A DNA stretch of 13,266 bases from Candidatus Methanoperedens sp. (GTDB lineage: Archaea > Halobacteriota > Methanosarcinia > Methanosarcinales > Methanoperedenaceae): NCBI GenBank assembly GCA_023249275.1, contig JAHFCV010000048.1:1-13266 (forward strand), given 5' to 3'. A program made the position numbers and the translations under genes. A model generated the notes under the pieces. That model was not told the DNA's origin. It ran no database searches and worked only from the letters and a program-made list of their open reading frames with translations. Below, piece after piece: positions 1 to 5,487 of this stretch. Numbering within the stretch: the first letter of the stretch is position 1; each line of letters begins with the position of its first letter.

Positions 1-1
1 C

Positions 2-1312
2 GCCATGCAGGTGGAGATACGCGCCATGAAACAGCTATGGGGCGGGGACGCGACAGGCATCAAGGAGCAAATTGAATCGGCGATAGACAGGCGCGCAGAA
101 CCCCACGATATCCAGTTCCTTGTAAAGAGCGAAGTGCTTGAAAAGCTAAGACCAAAGATGCGAAACGCAGCCAAGCTCATAAGGAAAGCGGTTTTCAAAT
201 CCCGCCCGATAATCATAAGGCATCATGCGGACGCAGACGGCATCACGTCGGCTATCGCTATCGAGCGCGCGCTCCTGCCTCTGCTGCGTGAAGCCGGCGG
301 CTCTGAGGCAGACCGCCACTTCTACAGGCGCTCACCCTCAAAAGCGCCGTTCTACGAACTTGAAGACGTAACCAAAGACCTCACATTCGCGCTTGAAGAC
401 CAGGAGCGTTTCTCCCAGAAGATGCCGCTTGTGGTATTGATGGATAACGGCGCGACTGAAGAGGATATGCCTGCCATGAAACAGGCGATAATTTACGGCG
501 TGGATATCATGGTCATCGACCACCATCATCCCGACGGCACAATAGATTCCATGGTGCTTGAACATGTGAACCCTGCATACGCAGGCGGGGATTTCGGCAT
601 AACCACAGGCATGATAGGCACAGAGATTGCCCGCATGATAAACCCGGACGTCACAGAAGAGATAAAGCACCTTCCTGCAGTTTCAGCAGTCGGGGACAGG
701 TCTGCTGCTCCTGAAGCAGAGCTTTACAAGGCGCTGGTGGCGGAGAAATATAATATCGAAGACCTGAAGAACATGGCGCTTGCAATTGATTATGAGGCTT
801 TCTGGCAGAGGTTCAATGACGGGCGCGGGATAATGAACGACATACTCAACCTCGGCTCCAATGTCAGGCACCAGCAGATAGTAAGATTATTATGCGAGCA
901 GGCAAACGCCGCTATAACCGAGCAGCTTGAGGCTTCGATGCCCAATGTTAAAACTCAAAAACTGGCTAACGGCGCTATAATGAATGTAATAGACGTTGAA
1001 AATTTCGCCCACAAGTTCACATTCCCACCGCCTGGCAAAACAAGCGGTGAAATCCATGACCGCCTGTGCTCCCAGTATAGCGGGCAGCCTGTGGTCACTA
1101 TCGGATATGGTCCTGATTTTGCGGTGCTGCGCTCAAAAGGGGTTAAAATGAACATCCCGCAGATAGTTAAAGAATTGCACGGCGAGATAAAAGGCGCAGG
1201 CGTTAGCGGCGGCGGGCATCTCGTTGTTGGCAGCATTAAGTTCGTGGAAGGCATGAGAAAAGAAGTGCTGGCGAAACTTGCCGAGAAGATAGGAGCGGCA
1301 GGGACTCAATGA
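2..1312 (+). CDS. DHH/DHHA1-family phosphoesterase, archaeal RecJ-like (5' truncated by window edge)
   Basis: Predicted Mn-dependent phosphodiesterase or single-strand exonuclease of the archaeal RecJ-like group, acting on DNA or RNA ends in the cytoplasm. Numbering is from the first Met (base 5). The DHH motifs are all visible: HHADADG at 73-79, DNG at 147-149, DHHH at 172-175, GD at 230-231. The C-terminal DHHA1 substrate-binding motif SGGGH is at 401-405, so the catalytic set is complete. The frame is open to the window edge. The first residues (VEIRAMKQLWGG) resemble the tail of the OB-fold domain that precedes DHH in longer archaeal homologues of roughly 650-750 residues, so I treat the gene as truncated rather than starting at base 5. 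The stop is followed after 16 bases by the zinc-ribbon gene, which suggests cotranscription. Family assignment is firm; whether the substrate is DNA, RNA or a nucleotide is not. Confidence 0.88.
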   Translation, partial: AMQVEIRAMKQLWGGDATGIKEQIESAIDRRAEPHDIQFLVKSEVLEKLRPKMRNAAKLIRKAVFKSRPIIIRHHADADGITSAIAIERALLPLLREAGGSEADRHFYRRSPSKAPFYELEDVTKDLTFALEDQERFSQKMPLVVLMDNGATEEDMPAMKQAIIYGVDIMVIDHHHPDGTIDSMVLEHVNPAYAGGDFGITTGMIGTEIARMINPDVTEEIKHLPAVSAVGDRSAAPEAELYKALVAEKYNIEDLKNMALAIDYEAFWQRFNDGRGIMNDILNLGSNVRHQQIVRLLCEQANAAITEQLEASMPNVKTQKLANGAIMNVIDVENFAHKFTFPPPGKTSGEIHDRLCSQYSGQPVVTIGYGPDFAVLRSKGVKMNIPQIVKELHGEIKGAGVSGGGHLVVGSIKFVEGMRKEVLAKLAEKIGAAGTQ

Positions 1313-1328
1313 AATAGGAGGTTTGTAG

Positions 1329-1478
1329 ATGGTATACGAATGTAAACATTGCAACGGGATTTGCGAAATCGAAATAATGAGAGAAACAGAAAAAGCAACA
1401 GAGCCTGAGATAGAATTCTGTCCTTTCTGTGGACTGTCAAATTCATATCCAAAAGAAGAGGATATAGACGAAATTTGA
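1329..1478 (+). CDS. Small zinc-ribbon protein, 49 aa
   Basis: Short gene for a 49-residue protein, MVYECKHCNG..., with two CxxC knuckles: CKHC at residues 5-8 and CPFC at 31-34. They are separated by a charged stretch rich in Glu, and the tail is acidic (EEDIDEI). This spacing is typical of a rubredoxin-type zinc ribbon; an extra Cys at 12 is also present. The start is supported by a strong ribosome site (AGGAGGTT, 1316-1323) six bases before ATG. It lies 16 bases after the DHH gene and 47 before the ferredoxin, in the same direction. Function is unknown: it may bind Zn structurally or mediate protein or nucleic-acid contacts. I do not recognise a named family. Confidence 0.72.
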   Translation: MVYECKHCNGICEIEIMRETEKATEPEIEFCPFCGLSNSYPKEEDIDEI

Positions 1479-1525
1479 TGTTAAATTGTCTTAAGAATCA
1501 TTAAAACAGCATCGGTAGGAACTCA

Positions 1526-1684
1526 ATGAAGGTAAATCAAAATTGCGTTGGCTGCGGACAGTGTGTAGCATATTGTCCTTATGATGCGATAATAGTATTC
1601 GGGCGCGCCGGGATGAACGAAAAATGCGTTGAATGCGGCGTATGTGTGGATTACTGCCCGGTTTGTGCGATAGCGGAGGAGTGA
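1526..1684 (+). CDS. 2[4Fe-4S] ferredoxin, 52 aa
   Basis: Small soluble electron carrier. Two complete cluster motifs are visible in 52 residues: CVGCGQCVAYCP (residues 7-18) and CVECGVCVDYCP (34-45), each of the CxxCxxCxxxCP type, so it should hold two low-potential [4Fe-4S] clusters. The length is close to the minimum for clostridial-type ferredoxins. A purine-rich site (GGTAGGA, about 1514-1520) precedes the ATG. The stop TGA overlaps the ATG of the following flavoprotein by one base (TGATG), implying translational coupling and strongly suggesting that this ferredoxin donates electrons to, or accepts them from, that enzyme. The assignment as ferredoxin is direct from sequence; the partner is inferred from the gene arrangement. 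Confidence 0.93.
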   Translation: MKVNQNCVGCGQCVAYCPYDAIIVFGRAGMNEKCVECGVCVDYCPVCAIAEE

Positions 1685-2913
1685 TGAAGGCAGCAATCAT
1701 CGGCGCTGGACTTGGCGGCTTGCTTGCAGGGGCAAAGCTCTCAAAGTCAGGATACGACGTTGAGATTTTTGAGCGCCTCCCCTTCATCGGCGGCAGGTTT
1801 ACCAATCTCGATTACAAGGGATTTAAACTCAGCACTGGCGCGCTTCACATGATACCTCACGGCTCGCGGGGACCGCTTGCGCAGATGCTGCGGGAGGTGG
1901 GCGCTGATGTGAAAATCAGGGACTCAAATCCAATGGCAGTAATCATGAAGGATACCGGAGAGACTATTGCATTCCATGATTTTAGAAAAGGGCTTTCTCT
2001 TACAAAGCGCGTGAAGCTCGGGACGATACTTGCCTGCTCGCTGAAATTCAAGCCAAAAAGTAACATCTCATTTAAAGACTGGATCTTAAAATATTTCGAT
2101 GATGATTTCCTGCTGAAGCTTGCAGATTCTTTCTGCGGCTGGGCATTAAGTCTACAGGCAAAGGATGTGCCGGCAAGAGAAATGCTTGAAATAATCGATA
2201 ACATGTACCGGTTCAAAGGTTCGGGCGTGCCTGTGGGCGGCTGTGGCGTTGTGACGGGCGCGCTTGCAGATGTCATCAAATCAAACGGCGGGAGGATTCA
2301 TACCCTCTCCTGTGTTGAAAAAATAATCACGGATAATAACAGGGCAAAAGGAATAAGCGCAAATGGGAAAACAATCGCCACCGATATTGTAATCAGCGAT
2401 ATCGGGCATCTTGAAACAAGCAGGATGTTCGAGTGTGGGGATGAAGTTTATTTAGAGAAAATAAAAAAAGTCACGCCATCAAAAGGCATAAAGATGTGTT
2501 TGTCCTCGGATGAGCCGCTCTTAGGTCACAGCGGCGTCTTTTTCACGCCCTATGCAGAGAGGATAAACGGCATAAACGAAGTGACCAATGCAGACCCGAC
2601 CCTCGCGCCGCCGGCAAAGCATCTTATAATGTCGCATCAGGCTGTGATATCCGATGATTTGAACCAGGAAATAAATCTCGGGCTTCTTGACCTGAAAAAA
2701 CTGTTCCCAGGCAAGAAGTACGAGGTTCTGTTAATCCAATCATATTCCAATGGCTGGCCTGTGAACAGGGCATCATCTGGAAGCGATATCGGGAACAGGA
2801 CGCCTCTTTGCAACCTTTACGTTGTGGGAGACGGCGCGAAAGGAAAGGGCGGGATTGAGGTTGAAGGTGTGGCGCTTGGGGTCAGGAATGCGATGAAAGA
2901 TATTGGAGTATAG
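1684..2913 (+). CDS. FAD-dependent oxidoreductase, CrtI/phytoene desaturase-like
   Basis: 409-residue flavoprotein of the amine oxidase/CrtI superfamily. The N-terminal Rossmann motif GAGLGG is at 7-12, with the ribose-binding Glu at 30 and the family's GGR motif at 36-38. The C-terminal FAD motif VVGDGAKGKGG spans 380-390 and is followed by the usual helix with EGVALGVRNA. Start at 1684 is chosen because it overlaps the ferredoxin stop, follows a GGAGGAG site, and places the dinucleotide fold at the very N-terminus; a longer open frame back to 1633 lies inside the ferredoxin. Family members desaturate, isomerise or saturate isoprenoids and related lipids. The substrate here cannot be read from sequence. 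The coupled ferredoxin suggests a reductive reaction. The stop lies one base from the stop of the convergent MoaD-like gene. Confidence 0.85.
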   Translation: MKAAIIGAGLGGLLAGAKLSKSGYDVEIFERLPFIGGRFTNLDYKGFKLSTGALHMIPHGSRGPLAQMLREVGADVKIRDSNPMAVIMKDTGETIAFHDFRKGLSLTKRVKLGTILACSLKFKPKSNISFKDWILKYFDDDFLLKLADSFCGWALSLQAKDVPAREMLEIIDNMYRFKGSGVPVGGCGVVTGALADVIKSNGGRIHTLSCVEKIITDNNRAKGISANGKTIATDIVISDIGHLETSRMFECGDEVYLEKIKKVTPSKGIKMCLSSDEPLLGHSGVFFTPYAERINGINEVTNADPTLAPPAKHLIMSHQAVISDDLNQEINLGLLDLKKLFPGKKYEVLLIQSYSNGWPVNRASSGSDIGNRTPLCNLYVVGDGAKGKGGIEVEGVALGVRNAMKDIGV

Positions 2914-2914
2914 T

Positions 2915-3190
2915 TTATCCACCGCTCACGGCAGGCAGTATCGAAATCTCATCGGCATCCTTCACAGGGCTGGATAGACCATTTAAATGCCTTATGTCCT
3001 CGCCGTTTACGTACAGGTTGACAAACCGCCTTACTTCGCCTTTGTCAAGAATCCGCTTCTCAAAATCAGGACCGAATTGCTGGACCAACTTATCCAGCAC
3101 GGCTTTTACCGTGGTATTTCCAAGTTCCAGGGTCGTTTCGCGTGCATGTGTAACATTGCTCAATGCAGAAGAAAATCTTATTTTAACCAT
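2915..3190 (-). CDS. MoaD/ThiS/SAMP-like ubiquitin-fold sulfur carrier or modifier
   Basis: 91-residue beta-grasp protein ending in SGG. A C-terminal diglycine is the site that E1-like enzymes adenylate and convert to a thiocarboxylate or an isopeptide bond. The segment VNLYVNGEDIRHLNGL...VKDADEISILPAVSGG is typical of archaeal SAMP1/MoaD proteins. Roles known for the family are sulfur donation for molybdopterin (MoaD), thiamine (ThiS), tRNA thiolation or cysteine (CysO), and protein sampylation. The gene lies 12 bases downstream of threonine synthase in the same direction. Its ribosome site (AGGTGAT on the minus strand, about 3196-3202) borders and slightly overlaps the thrC stop, so the two are clearly cotranscribed. 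moaC lies elsewhere in the window, so a molybdopterin role remains possible. Family call is firm; role is open. Confidence 0.87.
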   Translation of the reverse strand: MVKIRFSSALSNVTHARETTLELGNTTVKAVLDKLVQQFGPDFEKRILDKGEVRRFVNLYVNGEDIRHLNGLSSPVKDADEISILPAVSGG

Positions 3191-3202
3191 TTTATATCAC
3201 CT

Positions 3203-4465
3203 TTATGCAGTAATAGCCTGATGTTTATGAATCTCAAGTTTTGGAGCGGTGAGGCGCTCAAACTCGCTCAGCATGGGTTTAATCACAGGCGGGCGCTGCA
3301 ATGATTTGAGCAGTGTATCCTGCGCTTTAAGACCGTTTCCTGTAACATATACCACTACCCGCTCATCAGGCTGGATATGCCCGCTTTCAACGAGTTTCTT
3401 TAAACCAGCGATGGTGGTACCGCCAGCAGGTTCTGTGAATATACCCTCTGTCCTTGCGAGAAGGTGGATAGCTTCAATAATCTCTGTGTCCGTTGGAGTA
3501 GCCGCATATCCTCCCGAATCAAGGATTGTCTTCTTGGCATAATAACCGTCTGCCGGATTGCCTATTGCAAGGCTGTGCGCCACGGTTTCGTAATTCCTGA
3601 CAGGCACTACTTCGCTGTTTTTCTGTACTGCGCATGATATGGGCGAACAGTTAAGGGGCTGCGAGCCAGATATTTTCACGTTCGCATTGTCCACAAGACC
3701 AATGCGCTCCAGTTCCTTGTACCCGCGCGAGATTGCGCACAGTAGCGCCCCGCTTGCCATGGGTACTACGACATGGTCTGGAACCTGCCATCCAAGCTGC
3801 TCGGCAGTCTCATACGCCAGCGTCTTTGAACCTTCGGTATAATAGGGACGGATATTGATATTCACAAAAGCCCAGTCAGGATGCGAGTCTGCCACCTCGC
3901 TTGCAAGCCTGTTGGCATCGTCGTACGTGCCTTCCACAGCAATCACATTCGGTCCATAGATGAGCATTTGCACAATCTTGCCAAGCTCGATTGTGGCGGG
4001 AATGAAAATATAAGCAGGAAGTCCAGCCTTTGCGGCATGCGCGCCCACGGCTGCTGCAAGGTTGCCAGTGCTTGCGCATCCCACTGCTTTGACATCGAAT
4101 TCTATGGCTTTTGAAATTGCTACTGATGTTACCCTGTCTTTGAAGGAGTTGGTGGGATTCACCGACTCGTCCAGGATATAGAGTTCATCCAGACCGAGCG
4201 CCGCGCCCAGGCGGTCTGCGTGATGAAGCTTATTGAAACCCGCGCCCAGGTCGATGCGTTTCTCTGATTCAAGCGGGAGGAGGTCTGCGTATCTCCATAT
4301 GGATTTTGGACCTGCCGCGATTTTTTCTTTGCTGATATGATTAGAAATATAATCCCAGTCATAATTGACTTCAAGAGGACCGAAACACTCAAAACAGGTA
4401 TTCTGGATAACTGCGGGGTACTCAGCGCCGCATTCCCTGCATTTCAATCCGAGGACATGACTCAT
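3203..4465 (-). CDS. thrC: Threonine synthase (PLP fold type II) with N-terminal zinc ribbon
   Basis: Predicted to convert O-phosphohomoserine to threonine and phosphate using pyridoxal phosphate. The 420-residue protein begins with a zinc-ribbon-like element (C9, C12, C24, C27), as in many archaeal ThrC proteins. The PLP-lysine motif PTNSFKDR has Lys109, the phosphate-loop motif STGNLA is at 132-137, and a PAGGTT segment lies in the C-terminal half. The ATG is preceded by GGTGA on the minus strand (about 4470-4474). A MoaD-like sulfur carrier follows 12 bases downstream and a PUA protein precedes by 79 bases with a probable promoter between. The family contains close paralogues with other nucleophiles (cysteine or homocysteine synthesis), and the carrier partner makes such an alternative worth considering. 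Confidence 0.88.
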   Translation of the reverse strand: MSHVLGLKCRECGAEYPAVIQNTCFECFGPLEVNYDWDYISNHISKEKIAAGPKSIWRYADLLPLESEKRIDLGAGFNKLHHADRLGAALGLDELYILDESVNPTNSFKDRVTSVAISKAIEFDVKAVGCASTGNLAAAVGAHAAKAGLPAYIFIPATIELGKIVQMLIYGPNVIAVEGTYDDANRLASEVADSHPDWAFVNINIRPYYTEGSKTLAYETAEQLGWQVPDHVVVPMASGALLCAISRGYKELERIGLVDNANVKISGSQPLNCSPISCAVQKNSEVVPVRNYETVAHSLAIGNPADGYYAKKTILDSGGYAATPTDTEIIEAIHLLARTEGIFTEPAGGTTIAGLKKLVESGHIQPDERVVVYVTGNGLKAQDTLLKSLQRPPVIKPMLSEFERLTAPKLEIHKHQAITA

Positions 4466-4469
4466 TAAA

Positions 4470-4509
4470 CTTCACCGAGGGCATAATACAACATTACTAT
4501 ATATAATAT
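4470..4509 (-). promoter_or_regulatory. Likely promoter and ribosome site of thrC
   Basis: The 79-base gap before thrC is AT-rich. On the minus strand it carries a TATA-like box (AATATTATATATAG, plus positions 4496-4509) 31-44 bases before the ATG, and GGTGA about five bases before it. Spacing fits an archaeal promoter with a short leader, giving thrC and the MoaD-like gene their own transcript. No experimental support is available. Confidence 0.5.
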
Positions 4510-4544
4510 TTACCATGGGTGTAGATAACCCAGAGTAATAAATC

Positions 4545-5057
4545 TTACTCGCTATCTGCCTTATCCCCGCACTTTATCCCGTTCCTCACATCCACAGCAA
4601 TGCCCTTCTTAAACGAGAGCATTTCAAGAGGAGCCAGCACAGCCTTCCCTGTAGCAAGCAGGCGGTCGTTCTCATCCACCACAAGTACCTCCTCGCCAGC
4701 CCTGATATCAGGGTCAACTGCTACCACATGCCGCGCAAAAGCGGTCTTGCCTTTCGCCACAAAGGGCGCAGCGTCGCTATTGACCACAACCCTGTGCCCT
4801 GGAGACTTGATGAATTCATGGAGCTTCCCTGCGCCCATAATGCTAAGCGTCAGCATGCCGTCCTTTGCCCTTACTGTTGCTATGCGGTTATTATCGAGCA
4901 GAATCTGGCGGATTCTTTTGGTTGTGGAAAGCTGGAATTCCACGTTATCTGGAAAGAGAACTTCGCCCGCGCCGCGCCCGAACTGGTAGTCGGCTATGGT
5001 TCGGACGCGTTTAAGATGGGCGTTTTGCTTGAGCATAAGGCTCGATTCATCTGACAT
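4545..5057 (-). CDS. Pre-PUA/PUA domain RNA-binding protein (archaeosine TGT C-terminal-like)
   Basis: 170-residue protein with two parts. Residues about 16-85 (RVRTIADYQFGRGAGEVLFP onward) look like the domain that precedes PUA in archaeal tRNA-guanine transglycosylase and related proteins. Residues about 88-165 (HRVVVNSDAAPFVAKGKTAF...) look like a PUA RNA-binding fold. No catalytic TGT barrel is present, so it is a stand-alone RNA-binding module, perhaps recognising tRNA. The frame is open for 22 more codons upstream (to 5123). I choose ATG at 5057 because the longer version would run deep into the nucleotidyltransferase gene and the conserved part starts well after 5057. Even so, the two genes overlap by 11 bases, a sign of coupling. 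ATG at 5036 is an alternative. Confidence 0.8.
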   Translation of the reverse strand: MSDESSLMLKQNAHLKRVRTIADYQFGRGAGEVLFPDNVEFQLSTTKRIRQILLDNNRIATVRAKDGMLTLSIMGAGKLHEFIKSPGHRVVVNSDAAPFVAKGKTAFARHVVAVDPDIRAGEEVLVVDENDRLLATGKAVLAPLEMLSFKKGIAVDVRNGIKCGDKADSE

Positions 5058-5388
5058 ATAGCTTTTTGCCCCTTTGCAAAATCTCTTCAAAAAACTGGTC
5101 TCCCTTTCTGAGTCTTTTTTCAAGCTCCGAGGGTGTAACGATGATTGGCGAGAAGGCTATCCCTCTCCTCAAATCAGATACCAGTTTTCGAACCCTCATC
5201 CAGCGGGCTAGAATTGGTTCACGGGTATCTTTTACTATCAGCAAATCCAGATCGCTTTCATCGGTTGGCTTTCCGTATGCATACGAGCCAAACAGGATTA
5301 TCTGCTCGGGTTCATAATCCTGTCTGAGCCTGCTTACGATGTTAGCGAGGATTTTTTTTGCCTCTTTGATTCGATTTTTTTCTTGCAT
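5047..5388 (-). CDS. MNT-type nucleotidyltransferase domain protein, 113 aa
   Basis: Minimal nucleotidyltransferase of the pol-beta superfamily. The signature is clear: ILFGSYAYGKPTDESDLDLL, with GS at 34-35, and D46 and D48 as the first two metal ligands. The usual third acidic residue, in the strand before the conserved VTP(S/E)EL motif, is not seen; that strand reads FSPIIVTPSELE (79-90), with Ser80 where Asp is common. Such proteins are often antitoxins of HEPN/MNT pairs that transfer AMP to the HEPN partner. No HEPN gene is adjacent here: the neighbour on one side is the PUA gene (11-base overlap) and on the other the divergent nnr. It may have a housekeeping role or be an orphan module. 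No clear ribosome site precedes the ATG. Confidence 0.8.
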   Translation of the reverse strand: MQEKNRIKEAKKILANIVSRLRQDYEPEQIILFGSYAYGKPTDESDLDLLIVKDTREPILARWMRVRKLVSDLRRGIAFSPIIVTPSELEKRLRKGDQFFEEILQRGKKLYVR

Positions 5389-5487
5389 AATTTTAGGTGC
5401 ATTATAATATAATCGATTGGGTTATAAACTTTCTTTCTATACATCCTTTTAATAAATTATAAGTGTTCACGTGCAGAATATCATCTT
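5389..5487. promoter_or_regulatory. Divergent promoter region between nucleotidyltransferase gene and nnr
   Basis: 99 AT-rich bases between divergent starts. For nnr a TATA-like box (AAATTATAAG, 5454-5463) ends about 25 bases before the ATG, and no Shine-Dalgarno sequence follows it, which fits a leaderless transcript. For the minus-strand gene a second AT-rich box (about 5401-5415) lies 13-27 bases before the start, also without a clear ribosome site. Assignments rest on spacing only. Confidence 0.45.

Noticed and set aside
1633..1683. Upstream extension of the FAD oxidoreductase from ATG at 1633
   Set aside because: It would place 17 residues inside the ferredoxin second-cluster coding sequence; the ATG at 1684 has a ribosome site and puts the FAD motif at the normal place.
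4515..4531. TGGGT...ACCCA inverted repeat upstream of thrC
   Set aside because: Five-base arms with a seven-base spacer are expected by chance, and the position is upstream of the likely TATA box without other support.
5058..5123. Longer N-terminus of the PUA protein from 5123
   Set aside because: It would overlap the nucleotidyltransferase gene by 77 bases and adds residues that do not resemble the conserved domain.
5468..5473. CACGTG palindrome before nnr
   Set aside because: A single six-base palindrome is not evidence of a regulator site in archaea.
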